Counted from the first letter of the stretch, positions 22,161-35,909 are shown. The stretch: DNA of 64,000 nt from Arbacia lixula (GCA_963669155.1 OZ022581.1:18347527-18411526); one strand, 5' to 3'. Translations and numbers: made by a program. Notes: generated from the letters alone by a model not told the origin.

Positions 22161-22918
22161 CTGCCTGGTTCACAAGGCACATCAGGTTTTTTTTTATAGG
22201 TAATGGTCCTGCCCATATACAGCGGGAAATGCATCGTCAATAAAACCACAACAGACAGGCTTTAATGTTGCATACATGATGCATGCCTATGTTTATATTC
22301 TCTATGGTATTGTTCATGTTTTTGATGAACTATGTAATACATGAAATATGAAACATGAAACTATGAAATATGCATGTATTGAACTCTCATACATCAAGAT
22401 GAGGGGGTCAGTGGAGTTATTGAATTGTATCTTGTGTTTATCTCATCTAGTAATTCATCTTCTGGAAGGTGATAGTTTAAGCTGTTACATAAGCTGTTCT
22501 GCAATAGATTGAAATATTTAAAATTCACAAGTGAAGGAAATAAGTATATTTCCTTCAGGTAATGTGCAAAAGTGTGTGATAATAGTTGATGCCATTTCTT
22601 GTTGCTCATGAATTTCTAGCAACTATTTTGGGTTAGGTGGCACAGTTAAAATTGTTGTATACAATGCATGCAGAAGTTACATATTTAGAATTATTTGAAT
22701 TTTGAAATTCACACATTTCGACTAGACAGTCAATGTGCACAAATGTATTCCAAAGCAGTTGTCATTTCATTCTGGATGCACATTCTGAAGAGTTGTCCTT
22801 GTTGCTTTGCAATGATTTCTGTGTGAGAATTGGTTAGTAAAATGCAAGATTTGGCCTAAATGGTGCATTTTGTATACCAGTGTTACCAACGAGCTCCACT
22901 TGGGCTCTTTCTCCCCCC
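22161..22918. other. No gene seen
   Basis: AT-rich sequence with ATGAAATATGAAACATGAAAC near 22340 as a short imperfect repeat. No coding signal. Confidence 0.4.
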
Positions 22919-23060
22919 ACTCTCTCTCTCTCTCTCTCTCTCCTTGTCTTACTCTACTAACCTCTCGCGCAATCTCTAACTCTCTGTTTCCATCTCTCTG
23001 TCCTTTTCTCTCTCCTTCTTTTTTTCTATTTCTCATACTCTCTCTCACTCTCATCAAAAA
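22919..23060. repeat. CT-rich microsatellite
   Basis: A pure (CT) run at 22920-22943 extends into a degenerate CT-rich stretch to about 23055; the antisense Arg/Glu frame is an artefact. Confidence 0.9.
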
Positions 23061-25067
23061 CACAGAATGGTCCACTGTACGTAGATTCTCTACAGCATTT
23101 ATTACAATGTAGCAAATTTCTAAATATGTTCTAAATATGTTAAGACTTCAGTAATAACAGTGCATACTACTTATACTATTTTAAGCAAGGAGATTGAATG
23201 AAAAGCAAATATAAACACCATTACAGAGAGTATGCAGGCATTTTAGGACAAAGAGAGGCAAAGAACATGTATGGCAGATAACTGATTATCAATTATATTG
23301 CAGTGAATCTCATAAGAAGCTCATTTGGATCATAGGAATTTGCATGCTATACTTTTCCTTCAGTCTTGAAATTTGGTCTGTAAAAATCATCTTGTTACAA
23401 GGGTGAAGAAGATTGAGAACTATGAGAATCCACTGTAAATTTCTCACGGTAATAGGGCATTCATGCAAATGTTCTTCACATATTAAAAATACACTTTACT
23501 TACATGAAGGTGTGGTGCACTCCCCAGATCACCATGCAACTTTAGGGCCGGGGGGGGGGGGGGGGGGGGGCATGAGGGGAATGCATTCCCCTCACGTGGC
23601 ATGTACAATACACTGTACATGTACGTGACATGATAATATGTACATGATAATAATTATGATGAAAATAATGATCCTCATCATTATTGTAATTCACACGGTG
23701 AAAGCCAATTCAGAATTTCAGATGGTAAAAAGAAATCTTACAACTTAGAAATAAATAATGCCCTAATTTGAAACGATGCAATGCCGTTATGGTTCTGATT
23801 TCTTCACAAACTTACAAAGCAGTATTGTTACTCCATGGATCATAGTGATATAGTGATACTGTTTTTTTTGTATCTGTATGTTAATGAACTGCCTGCCAAT
23901 ATCCATCTATGGATACTGTGCCTGTTTCTTTGAGAAAAAAAACAATACTTTGGTACGTATAGTGTATTCATTGTGTTTTATAATGATTAGACATATTGTT
24001 CAAAGTTTAATCATTATTTGTTTGTTGTTTATGTGTTCTATTAATCTATTCACAAATGGCCACAGAGGCCGTTTTCATTCATAACCACAAACCCCTATCA
24101 AGACAACAAAGACTATACTGTACCTGCGTGTACACAGTTGACATTGTTTTTTTCTCCTGAAGAGGTGTAACAGCAAAAATTCACAGAGATAAATAAATAT
24201 GTAGTGTGGTTCAATATGCAATACTGTGTGTCAGTCCATTCTGTATTTGTATGCCACGATGTGTAGATCTTGTCGATGTATGTCTGACCATTCAAGGCGT
24301 AGTATGTGTGTGTGTATGTGTGTGTGCACGCTTGTGTGTGTTATTTTACCACATTTAAGTATGCATCAGATTGCACAACTTCAAGTTCAAAATTGCAAAA
24401 TCTTCCTACTGTGGGAGGGGGGCACCCCCCCCCCCCCCCCTCGGTCGCTTAGCGCTTCACTTGGTATATTGCTTGTCATTACATGCTTATAAATGCTGTA
24501 GAAATTTTCATGCACGGGATAGAAGTTTGTTATTACAGAGTGCAGACAAGTGGGTTACACCACACATGCATTTATAGTGAATGCCACTAAAATTACACTG
24601 AAAATAGCATATTATGTATGGATTTACTTTAAGTCATCCAAATATAAGCATATCAAAATAATGAGCACATCATAACAATTTTTAGGAAAATGTCTGTCTT
24701 TGTTACGTACGTTCACTTACCTTGCTTAATGTAGCATTCTGTAATAATCTTTATTTTTTTTAAAACCATTTTCTTTTGTGGACCAAGTTTATAGTAATGT
24801 TAAATGGATGATATGTCTTCATGAATTGCAAAGTTATGGAAATGTTTTGTCATGAATTGATAGTTTAAATACAAAAAAATAATAATTGAATTTTCAACAA
24901 CTGTGTTCATACATCAAGGTTTTTGAAATAAATTTCAAACACATGGCATGTATCTTGTATTTTTCTCATTTATTTATGAACATTTGTTACAAGCAGTTGT
25001 TTTATTGTAAATTAATGGGTTGTAGCATAGATTTTAAAAAAAATATAAGCCCATTTGTCCGTCCCTG
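23061..25067. other. No gene seen; G/C runs and motif copies
   Basis: Contains a G run (23551-23570) flanked by the hairpin GAGGGGAATGCATTCCCCTC (23573-23592), a C run at 24427-24440, and one TTACGTACGTTCA site at 24702. No coding exon recognised. Confidence 0.4.
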
Positions 25068-25080
25068 TTACGTACGTTCA

Positions 25081-26131
25081 TTCATCGTGAGGGTTTGATA
25101 ATACTCCCACTTCTGATGAAAGACAAGCAATCGCTATCTTTTTGCATATGGGATGGTAAGCCATACATAGTCTTCTGTAAGATTTTAATATAATGGCTGG
25201 AAACTATGTGCTTTTATTTTTTCTCTGTTTCTAGCCCATTATTGTGATTTGGCCCAAGTAGCAATGATTATTACCAACATAGCCGCCTCCTGTACTAAGC
25301 CAGAATGTAGAAAATATGTAAAACAGCCCAAGGCAATAAGATTGTGATTGTGACATGGTTGCAGCAATCCTCTCAAAATTTTCATGACTGTGTACCCAGC
25401 CCCCGCAATTTAAAAAGTACCCCCAAAAAGAAGAAAAGAGCCCCTGTGATTTTGTGTAAACCCTTGTCATAAGGCTTTATCGCATTGCAAACACAATTCC
25501 ATAGTTGAGGGCATTCTTTTCATGATATCTGCCTGCAAATTATTTTTCCCCCTGAGGTACACACAGCCTGACATCGTTAACCCAATAAAGATATCATAAT
25601 ACATTTACTAACAAATTAAAGGGTTCTATTGAATGCACTTCTCAAACCTCAAAAATTCATTGTCATCTCTTTGAGCTGTTTGTGCACATGTACATGTATG
25701 CACAATGATATATATATTTCTCCCTCGACACATTTCTGTTCATATTCTCCAGCAGGTAATACTTCCCAATATCAAGACTTATGTTGCCTCAACCTACTGT
25801 ATACAAATAGTGTGGGTACCAGTGAATGAGTACCAGGAAACAAAAATGAAGCTTCAGACAATACTGTACACTGTTAACATTAAAACCTCCAGTATCAGAA
25901 TTCGACCACGCAATACCTTGTGTCTACACACACAATATTCCTTATATAGCTGGACAGAAACAGTACAGCTATAACATTTCGCGACAACCATTCAATGATA
26001 ATCCTGTGTCTAGATGCTTACTAATGATGCGTTGTATAAAGAAACTAGCCTCTGGGCATCAAGACGAACTAGAAAAGTATAAAGAATCACAGCTTGTTAT
26101 GAGTGTGAATGCTTGCAAACAATACATCTTA
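25081..26131. other. No supportable gene
   Basis: After a strong acceptor-like TTTCTCTGTTTCTAG (25219-25233) about 36 codons remain open on the plus strand, ending in TGA near 25345, but no homology or partner exon is apparent. Confidence 0.3.
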
Positions 26132-26308
26132 TACAGTCAAACCTGTCTTGGCGGCCACCTGCCTATAGCAGCCAACCTGTCTATAGTGATCACTGAAATA
26201 ATTCCCCCGGAGAGATCATGTGTTAGAGAACCTGTCTATAGCAGCCACCTGTCTATAAAGGCCACAAATTTTTCCCTTGGGTGGCCACTATAGACAGGTT
26301 TCACTGTA
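26132..26308. repeat. MITE with ACAGTnAAACCTGTCTATAG ends
   Basis: Left end TACAGTCAAACCTGTCTTGG, right end TATAGACAGGTTTCACTGTA; internal GGCCACCTGTCTATA repeats. The plus-strand frame here is spurious. Confidence 0.85.
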
Positions 26309-26354
26309 ATTGGGTAAAGCTGAGAGTGACAGCTCCCCAAAGTCTACATTCATA

Positions 26355-26686
26355 TACAGTATTGCTGTATGCAACCACGGTGCGATTCTTGCACACACTG
26401 CTTGCATTACCACGGACAATCCCTGACCTCTGTGGGGACAATTCAGAGCAGACAACCGCAATGTGGTCTCAGTCACCAGGCTACAGCAACCGAAGATTTT
26501 TGGGACGACCCGTCCAAAAACCTACTAAAAATCTAAAGATCAAAGTAATTCCACTCAAGGTCAGTTGCCTTCTCTAATATTGGGAGGGAAGTTCTTTAAT
26601 ACGTATAAAGTATTTTCTTCCATTTTCCATGTTTTTTTACCAAAATTACTTTTTTACCTGTAAAAGGGATACCCTGTTTTTAAGAA
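26355..26686. repeat. Family E fragment
   Basis: GGGACGACCCGTCCAAAAACC, TAATTCCACTCAAGGTCAG, GGGAGGGAAGTTCTTTAATA and terminal CTGTAAAAGGGATACCCTG then TTTTTAAG match other E copies. Confidence 0.65.
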
Positions 26687-27059
26687 TGAACACATGTGTA
26701 CAGTTGAAAATGCACTAAGCCCACAGAGGTTTAATAATCACCCCTTTCCTATCAAGTTCAAGATGAGTTCAATGATCATCAGTTGCCAATTTCCCTGCCC
26801 CTTTAAAGAAAAACTGATAAAAAGGAAGCATCCATTTGCATTATTTCCTCCATCCTTCCTTAGCTTGCTGAACAATAACATTTAAACATACCCCAATACC
26901 ACAGTTACCAAACAATGTCACCCTAAACTAAAGGTCATCAGAATAAGTTTAGTTAGAGAAGTAGCCTTCTGTGTGTTTGTTCATAGAAGGCCAAGTGTTT
27001 TGGTTTCAAATTGCACTTCAAGGGAATGATAAAGCCTGACTGAGTCCTGTCAAGTTAAA

Positions 27060-27345
27060 TCGAGGTTTTGCGTGACTGGAATGTGCACATTAAAGGCTGT
27101 CATGCGTCGTACGCAGGATATATCCCTAGCGCACTGACATATTGCGTATGCCGTGCGTTCCATGCAAAACACACACTTACCTATGTGTATTGTTTCTCGG
27201 GCACTTACGCATTTACCCGCCTGGTTAGAATGCACGATCCTTACCGAAGCTAAACCTTCGGCCCTGATCGTGGCTAGCCATTTCGCTGCGTTCCGCATAC
27301 ATGCGTTAAGTTCGCAAGTAAGCGTAGCAGCTAAATAATGACGTC
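27060..27345. repeat. CpG-rich decayed inverted repeat
   Basis: GCGTCGTACGCAGGATA, TGCGTATGCCGTGCG, CTTACGCATTTACCCGCC and ACCGAAGCTAAACCTTCGG words recur in opposing orientation. Far more CpG than its surroundings; the 100-codon minus frame follows from this composition and has no recognisable domain. Confidence 0.4.
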
Positions 27346-27477
27346 TCCCCACAGAATCGACGCATGAAAGCCTTTAAACCCTTTGTCTACTAGATAAACT
27401 GCTGCTCGATGGCATTCAGTCCTTGTACAAAATCACTCTTGTGGCACATAATGAGTTAGTGAGGAGCAATCAGATAC

Positions 27478-28049
27478 CCTTTTCACACTGGCAAAAATTC
27501 CCTTAGCCCCGGACTAAAGGTGGGGCTAAGGGGGAAGGGGGGGATGGTCTATACCCCACCTAAAGTACAGGGCTAAGCTTGGGCCACTGTCTGTTCACAT
27601 TGTTTTTTACCAAAGTGGGCGAGCCACACCTACATTGTATAGTACAGAAAAAAACAGGCCTAAGCCCGCAATTGCGGTGCCAAGCCATAAAGTCTGGGGC
27701 TAAGAGCTCCAGTGTAAACAGAAACAAAAAATAGTACGGGGCTCAGGAAAAGCGGCGCTAAGCTCGCAAGGCGAAAGCACAGTGACCAATCAGATGATGC
27801 ACGACAGGCAAGTGACCTTGATGCGGAGTGGTAAAGAGCACATGTGCAAGACGTACTCATAAATATTCATAACCTGTTGAGAAAGTTCGGGGCTAATAAT
27901 TTCGAGTGGGAACATCGTGGATTTACTGAGCCTGGCTTAAGAAAATAGTACGGGGCTAAGAATGCTAGTGTAAAAAGCCTCATAGTACGGGGTTAAGGAA
28001 TATACGGGGCTAACGATAGTATGGGCTAAGAATACCCGATGTAAATAAG
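27478..28049. repeat. Dispersed element rich in TAGTACGGGGCTAAG
   Basis: Opens CCCTTTTCACACTGGCAAAA and repeats GGGGCTAAG or its variants about ten times, with AGTACGGGGCTAAGAATGC near the right side and ATGTAAATAAGGG at the end. The ends read as diverged inverted termini of one element. Confidence 0.55.
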
Positions 28050-31000
28050 GGTAAAACTTATGGACAAATGCAACAATGATCTGTCTGGAGGTATTTTGAG
28101 CATTAACACTGCATTATCATGGACACATTCTGCGCAACTACTCTTGTGTGATAAGAAGCATACATATACACATACAATCAAACAGTGTAACAAAGCACAT
28201 AGTATGGTGCATGCATGAACAGTTGTTCATATTGTCATGTACTAATAAGCATGTTTTTTTTTAAATAAACTTTTTGTTCAGGGAATCGTCAATGACCACA
28301 TAAGTTTCTGTTACTATTGCCCCTGGGGGAAAAAAAACATCAGCAACAATTATTCATTCTGGGTGCTTTTCAAGCCTGATGTTATCAGTTGAAAAAAATC
28401 ACAATGTTTATACTGAACTATTTACTGCATTGTGGAGTGGCCTTCACCTTGAATCTCTTGTGTAAACTTTTGTCAATGCAACAGTTGCACACAATGTGCA
28501 ATCATACAGTACATCATGTTCATAAATGTGATACTTATGAGCAACACGTTGGCAATGGGCTTACATGTAGTACGTTTTATGACTTTGAAGATGTGTAAAA
28601 CATATCTAAAACAAATGCATTTGAATAGGGCAAGGCAGCAAGCAAGATTATTTCCGAACATAAGCAAAGCATGCTGGGAGCATTTTGCACGGCATTGTAA
28701 ATACACTGTACCAAGGTTTGTAGCACTGCATCCATGCCCAAATTCCACAAAGACTGCGTAGCGCTTATTTTACAAAATGTCTCTATTTACATGTTCTCAG
28801 TCCCATTTCATCTCATACTCTTTAGTTAAGATACCAACAAATAAAAGCTCAAAAAAGTTGGGTGTAACTGTCATGAATGTATGATTTATTATATTTGATC
28901 TTTTATTATCATATTATGTACGATCTTTTGATTAATTTCTTTCCATTTCCTCCTCTTTCATAACCCAATAAAACAGACCTTTATCAGAAAAGAATAAACC
29001 ATGCGGTGACACTGAGGCATTAGGTTTTGTAAATGCCCTCTCAACCAGAGAAGAAACGTACAAAAAACGTCTTATATAAGCTCACAATACTAAGGTGTAC
29101 TTTATCCCAAATATTTCACAAGACTCATGTTTCATTAGAGTAAATGTTTAACATGTCAGCTGCACGAACAAAAAAGCCGCAATTATGTTCTGATGAATGT
29201 GTAGTGTTCAAACTCTCCTCCTCATGTGGATCCCTTTGTTAAATGATGCAAAGATGTTGGGGTTCACCGACTTTCAAGAACATTCCTTTTCACACCTCCT
29301 GCCCGCTTCTCAAAATAGCTTCTCAAACTAGCCAGCACTTCATCTAAAAGTAGCATGAAAACATTGAGACCATAGTGTTGAATGTCGGTAAATCATATCT
29401 ACAAAGGGGGTTATCAACTGATCAAGGTCTTCAAACATTACCAGATGACATTCCCCACACCCAACCTCAAGCACCCCACTATAGAGGGGGGGGGGGTGAT
29501 CATTTGGATAAGTAAGTCTAATCTCATAATGACCACACGAAGAATCGTAAGCCCGGCTCATGTACACTACTCATAGTTGATCATGAAGCTCCATTGTAAA
29601 ATGCACAATTCCATTCTTCAATGATTTACTGAATCCCTGAACTGTTAACCCCTTCAAGCCCATGTATATCTCGACTGGCTTTTCTCCACTATCAAAGATA
29701 CTGTGCAGCGTGACTCCCATGTAATCTGATACTCATAATAGACAAAAGGTTTGGAATAAAGTTCAAATGGCTTAAAGAGTGCAATTAAGCTACATGTACA
29801 TCTGTTTGGTTTCTGCAGTACCATGGCAAATTTTGACATCCTTACTTGACCGTGGTTCCCGTATCCCTAAATTCTAACCATAAGCTTAGGGTTAATGATT
29901 CATCTATGGCTGTTTTCAACTTACATATACATGCTGCCATGAGAACCATGTTTTCAAAATTCAAACATAACTTAAACAAAAGTGCTCAAGGGTGCTAACA
30001 AATGCTCATGAATCATATGATTCCCTTTAACTCCCTTCAGCTTCTAGCAGCAACAGTATGATATTACAAATTCTAAGAAACAGGGATCATATTCATAAAA
30101 CCTTGATAGCCTAGCTGGTTGCTAAAAATGCATGTAGCTGAACGTGCAAATACATGTACCAACTTGTTATTATGCTTATCATGGTTGCATGAATATGGCC
30201 CCAGACCCAACTGAAAAAGCATGCCACTAGAGTCGCTTTTGCTAACTGTGACTTTGTCTCAATGTTTTTGTTTCTTCAAAATTGTCTGCATTTTGATTCA
30301 ATTTGCTGACTAATGAGTTTTCATGTATCACTATTGCTATGACAACAAGTGGTTTAGATAAGATAATGCCTTGCTCACCAACAAGCTCATGAACACATGA
30401 CTTTATACCGGTATGTAGATTAACATGTTTCATAATACTAATGTTACCAAACACCTAGCTTTCCATTTAGCCTTCTGTTCTCTTCTTTCCAGTTTCATGG
30501 AATACCGATAGGTTTCAAAGCTCTCGCCCACCCCGGCCCAGCCTTCACCAACGTAATACCCTTTTCTTCTTCCAGTTAACCACATATATGGGAAAAAAGC
30601 CTCATAGTTTGGAGTCCGGTGTTCATGATATAGTTGTATGACAATAACTAAGTCAGTATTGTGCCAAGTGGATTCTTATGATATGAAAATGTACTGGGAT
30701 GACAAAGCAATACCATTTTTCACAGAAACTTCACAGTGCATGATTTTATATAGGATACATTTTCAACCAAATTTTAACAAACTCACTGAAAAAAGTACAA
30801 TTTTATCCCGTTTATGTTAATTCTATACAGTTTTAGTTTCAGCTTCTTCTTCAGAGTACAAATAAACATGTTATTGCTCATTTTACGGATTTTGAGAAGG
30901 CATTGGTACGTGTAGCATGATTGTTTTCAAAACATATTTTCATTGACAGGGGTCATTATAAACAATTGCGAGTACATAAAACCTGCTTTCAAGGGTCTCC

Positions 31001-31638
31001 AGGCACGTCATCAAGTATCGATCTTTATAAACATGTTTGACTAGAGAGAAACATACTTGCGGTAAAACATCACTATTTTTCTAAAATCACCAACACTCTC
31101 TTAGGCCAGTGGCAATGAAGGGTTAAAAACCACATTATTTTTTTTCCAAAAGTTACTTTTTTAAGTCTTGATGAGCCTTGCATCACTAACACATTGTGAG
31201 AATATTTGCTTTCCGTGGTCGGTGATTTCACACCAAGGGTTAATTAATCCACTTCAGAACCAGGTCATGGTCTCGTCTGATAGAGAGTGGCAATTGATTG
31301 CAACTTGACTATCATTCGATTGACATCCATTTTAACTCTGTAGTCAGCACACAAGAAAATAGGAGATTGGGTTGCTTATCAATCTAACCTCTTGATAAGA
31401 CGGGCCCAGATACTGATTCAATGTGAACGGGGCATTGGTCCCGTTCACATTCACAGCTACATGTACACTGTGTACAGGCAGATGTTGAATTTAGGTAACA
31501 GTAACTGCATAGAGGTGACAAGTTCACACGTGATCAGGGAGCTGAATACCACCACGTTTGCCCACTGTACCATTACTAATATATACATTATTAGCTCATA
31601 TCAGGGACTGGTTCATACAATTGCTGACTTCGCAGGCT
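28050..31638. other. No supportable gene
   Basis: Mostly AT-rich. A GC-richer patch at 30500-30560 gives about 60 open codons on the minus strand (including KGYYVGEGWAGVGE) bounded by a TGA, without family recognition or clean splice borders. A G run occurs at 29486-29495. Confidence 0.3.
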
Positions 31639-31818
31639 CTTTAAAGATAGTGTATCCCTTTTATACAAATCATGGGTCTCAGCATGGATTACAGTATTCT
31701 TGAATGATTACAGGCGTGAAATCTCAGTCAAAGCTTCCTGAACCTTTTCAGGAAAATTGAAAAGTTAGCCTTTTTTTGTGTAAAACACCCCGTTTTGTGG
31801 CACCATGGTCTACACTGT
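31639..31818. repeat. Family E fragment
   Basis: TTTAAAGATAGTGTATCCC end, then GAAATCTCAGTCAAAGCTTC, CTTTTCAGGAAAA and ACACCCCGTTTTG. Confidence 0.65.
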
Positions 31819-31989
31819 ACATTCATACACCAAATTGTACCAGTCAGTCCATCAGTCTACCAGTACACTTGACACGACAAAATGAGCAAATCTACCAACA
31901 GGTCTACCGGTACACAGAAATATCAGGCTGATTACTCTCAAAGGTTTCCTGTATTGACAAGCTCCAAACTGGGAGTTCACAGTGCCAGT

Positions 31990-32165
31990 TCATAATCCAC
32001 GGCAGCTCGTCAGGGTTAGCTAGCCGCCCAGCAGTCTCTGGGCTGGGGCCTAAACGGGCGCTAGTTAGTCTATCCACGATAGCCTACGGCTAGGCGGCTA
32101 GTCACGGGTAGTTAGCAGCCTAGCCGTCCCGGGGCTATAGGGTCTAAACAGGCACTAATGCAGAC
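31990..32165. repeat. Decayed inverted repeat rich in GCTAG/CTAGCC
   Basis: TTAGCTAGCCGCCCAGCAG and GGGGCCTAAACGGGCGCTA near the left, CAGCCTAGCCGTCCCGGGG and GGTCTAAACAGGCACTA near the right; a symmetrical but diverged element. Confidence 0.45.
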
Positions 32166-32251
32166 CTAGAAATCACTTTTTTGGAGGAATTCAATGGTAA
32201 AATAGTTGTCTAAGGTTAGGGTTAGGTTTAGGATTAGGGCCAAGGCTAGGT

Positions 32252-32627
32252 TTAAAGGTCATATACTGTACTGGGAAGACAAAAAAAGCCTTCAAAAGGT
32301 GATCGTCAGCAATCTTCTTGCCAATGGTGTTAAATTCATGTATTGTCCATTTGAGAAACTTGCTGAATAATATTCGCCCTCAAATTATCCACATTTGGAG
32401 TAAAAAGCGATTAAATCACAAATGCTCAATATGTTCGGGCCAAACAATTTCAGGATTTGGGGTTTATTCACTAATTACTTCAAAGGTAGATCATTTGAGA
32501 GCAAATAACTTTCAGCAAGTTTCTAAAATAGACAATACATGAATATAAGACCTTTGGCAAGAACATTGCTTATGATCACCTTTCGAAGACCCTTTTTCGT
32601 CTTCCCATTACAGTATATGCCCTTTAA
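32252..32627. repeat. Family B palindromic MITE (copy 2)
   Basis: TTAAAGGTCATATACTGTACT to CAGTATATGCCCTTTAA. Same internal blocks as 1309-1681; arms more diverged (for example GTGATCGTCAGCAA against TTGCTTATGATCACC). Confidence 0.85.
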
Positions 32628-33339
32628 GGTTCAAATTCATAAAAAGAGCCAAAGTATGGATGCACTTATGAACTGGCGCCGAGATCAATATTGCATTTTG
32701 CAAATGATGTTCCAATGATTTCTGCATCAGTGCAGTCACGGTGGACAGTAATTGAGGTGGAACAGTTTGAGACGTTGAAACTAAATTATGTAAGAATTCA
32801 ATTTTCACCTCAAGGGTTTATTTCAACAGAGGAATTTTAAGCTTTTAGTCCTTGTCTTGGTTTGTTTGTTTTTTGTGGGGGAGAGGGTGCATAAGTGTTG
32901 AAAAATTAGTTTATAGTGAACGAAAAGGACATTCCTACATGTTGAAAATACCAAAAGCTCCCTACCATGGGAGGAGGGACCCCCCCCCCCCCCAAACCAA
33001 CCCCCCATGAGCCCCACAGATGGCACCTTAAAAGCAAATTATATTATGGCAATCATTACTTTTGTTGGTAGAAGAAATACGACAGATGGCACATTAAAAC
33101 ACAACAAAAAAATAGTTCAAAAAATAGTGTAAAATGATAATAAAAATTACAAGTGATAGGTTTCCTTTTTTATTTTTAAAATGGCTCTCGCTAATTGAAA
33201 AATGGCTCTCATAAATTTGTGACCAGTTAGAAAAATGGCTCCCGCAAACAAAAAAGTATTTTTTCCCTGCCCAGATGTTTGTTTTGACCATTATACGGAA
33301 CTGAATATTAGCTTGATTCATGTCTGACGGGTAAGAAAC

Positions 33340-33562
33340 GTGCTGGCATTTTTAACTTGCCTTGTTCCTTTATTTAAAAGAAGTAATTGCTTTGTATATG
33401 AACATTAAATCTGAGCATGGATGATACATAAAGAAGTAATTGCCTTGTACATGAACATTAAATCTGAGCACCAGGGTCATATGAGCTGGCATTTTTAATT
33501 TGTTTGTTGCCTTGTTCTTAACTTAAAAGAAGAAATTGCCTTGTACATGAAAGTTATCTAGA
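33340..33562. repeat. Imperfect tandem repeat, about three units
   Basis: AAAGAAGTAATTGC.TTGTA.ATGAACATTAAATCTGAGCA occurs twice, with a third partial unit ending ATTGCCTTGTACATGAAAG; TGGCATTTTTAA.TT precedes units 1 and 3. Confidence 0.75.
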
Positions 33563-35727
33563 ATATGACGTTTTACCTTACCATTTTTGCAAAAGCTAGG
33601 GGCTGAACCCCCTTCCAGGGGCGCTACCCCTCAACCCCGCTGGGGGCAGACCCCTGCTGCTTTTTGGGAAGTAACCGCCTTTGAATGATGAGTTACCTGC
33701 TATAAAATAAATTAGCAAGAACCCTGAAACGGAGTGCCTGCATAAATATTATGCCCCACATTTAATTACCTATTTAATTACATGAGAAAATATGATGAAA
33801 TATACGTGCCTGTATCACAAGGGTATATGTGACTGTATGTAAATCATTACGTAACTCACATCTTCAAGGAGTTATGTGAAGGGTAGGCATACAGTATGAT
33901 GTGAAATTACTGTACACTATACTTGGCATTTATAAATACATGTACGTGTAGACAGTTACATTCATACAGTACAGCCACAGCATACTAGCATATTATGGTA
34001 TGTGTACGTGTACATGTAATACACATGAATAATTCCCAGAAGAAAAACACAAACAGGAGAATGAATTCCAATGGGAAAACAACCATTGTCTCAAAATATG
34101 ACATGAGCCCTGTTCACATTCCATAACCATGATAAAACTGCTTATTACCGATGCACGCAGATGAAAGAAGTTTCGAGCAAGCCCCTGAAAACACTGTGCA
34201 TATAGACTAAAAAAAGGCTGTAATCTTGCAGTATTTTGGACACAGTGGACTCTGTCCACACCCCTAGCAAGAGGAAATACATGATGGTGACATGTTCCGC
34301 TAAGCGACTGTTAGCTACATGTATACGAGCATTGCGATAAGCAAATCACATGTCAGAATTCAAATAATGCATGAAAAACACACATGGACATGAACTTCTT
34401 TGTCATTTGCCCTCAGACTCCACTCCTTTTGCAAACAGCAAATACCAGTACATACTTAATTAGGAATTAACAATGGTATTTCCCCTTTCTCACATAATCT
34501 TATCACACAGTTGAAAGGAAATCACTCTATCTGGTCTGCACGCACTAGACTTCCAAATATTGATTTGGAGTGATTTGAAGTGTTCAGTTGCTGTAATCTG
34601 ATTCTAAAATTCCATTCTAAAATGGAATTTTCTTCTTTATATGTTGGTACATCTATTTACAGAGATGTATATTAAGGCATACACTGCCTTGAAAGAATAA
34701 TGTTGTAGATATGCAATTTTGAAATTGAAGAAAATACTTAAAGGACCTCCCCTCAATATATAGGGACTGGAAACTGACTTTTAGTGGAGTTACAATGACC
34801 ACAAATTGACTTCAAAATTGTCCTGTTGTTTTTACCATAGTTTAGTATGAGCATCCCCTTGTACATGACCATACTCACAACTTTATTGTCTTTGAACATC
34901 GCTATCTAAACGTCTAATATTTTGTCTTGCAAAGTTTTCTGATGAGATGTTTATGAACATCACTATGTACACAAAAAGGAGACATCATTTTTATTTTCAA
35001 TTTTCATGGCAAACAACACAATAGTAGACTGTTTTTCAGGCAGGATTAAACTAGAAGTCACTCTTTAAGTTTTGTATCTCACACCGTACATGCATATAAT
35101 TTTGTCAGAGAACAGGCAGATTGATGAAAGTTGGAGAAAAATTAGAGTGATGGAAATAAAAAAAAAATGGTTTCGTGACTGGGAGGCATGGAGTCTCAAA
35201 GGAATATTAGAATTAAGTGACTCATAAAGAGCTCACAATGTGTGGTGAACCCCCCCCCCCCCCCTCCACAAAAAAAAATGAGATGAATTGTTATTGTCAT
35301 TAATACCAGGTGTTGGTATGACGACGAAGCAAACAGCGATGCAGTCCTGAGCAAGACGTGGGATAAGCTAGGAGGAAATGATTGTGGAGAAGGAAACTGA
35401 TGATGCCGGTCAGCTTAATGTACTTTGTCAGGGCTTAAGACATACCAGCGGTGACATAAGGAACATTGCCATGTTCTCAAGATTAAAAATCACAAATGTA
35501 TTACCACAATTTCCAATGCATGAATGGATGAGGGCAATTCTGAGTACTGATCAAAGCACTGGGAATCAAAGACTGGGAATCTGCTCACAGTCTAGAAACC
35601 TGATCTCATCAGCCATCAGAATTTCATGACTGTTGATTTGTGAATTCAAGGATAGGTTCACTCACAATGTACAGAGAATTTTAAAAATACCACTAAAATT
35701 GTATTGAAAACATTGCATGCATTTTGA
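33563..35727. other. No supportable gene
   Basis: Includes a GC-rich patch at 33600-33660 (CCAGGGGCGCTACCCCTC), a C run at 35250-35264, and AT-rich DNA. The plus frame at 35378-35629 has no recognisable domain. Confidence 0.35.
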
Positions 35728-35909
35728 TTATTCAATGTTTTGATTATCAACAAAGATTATTCAATGTTTTGATTATCAACAAAGATGATTCAATGTTTTG
35801 ATTATCAACAAAGATGATTCTATGTTTTCATTATCAACAAAATTATTCAATGTTTTGATTATCAACAAAGATTATTCAATGTTTTGATTATCAACAAAGA
35901 TTATTCAAA
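35728..35909. repeat. 29-base minisatellite, about six units
   Basis: Head-to-tail copies of a unit starting TTATTCAATG and ending CAACAAAGA; units differ by one or two bases, and one lacks a few bases. No spacers. Confidence 0.95.

Noticed and set aside
30490-30660. GC-richer minus frame of about 60 codons containing KGYYVGEGWAGVGE
   Set aside because: Looks protein-like, but ends in TGA without a clear donor, has no family match I recognise and no neighbouring exon.
35728-35909. Regular 29-base repeats resembling a CRISPR array
   Set aside because: Units abut with no spacers and no cas genes; a minisatellite in a eukaryotic genome.
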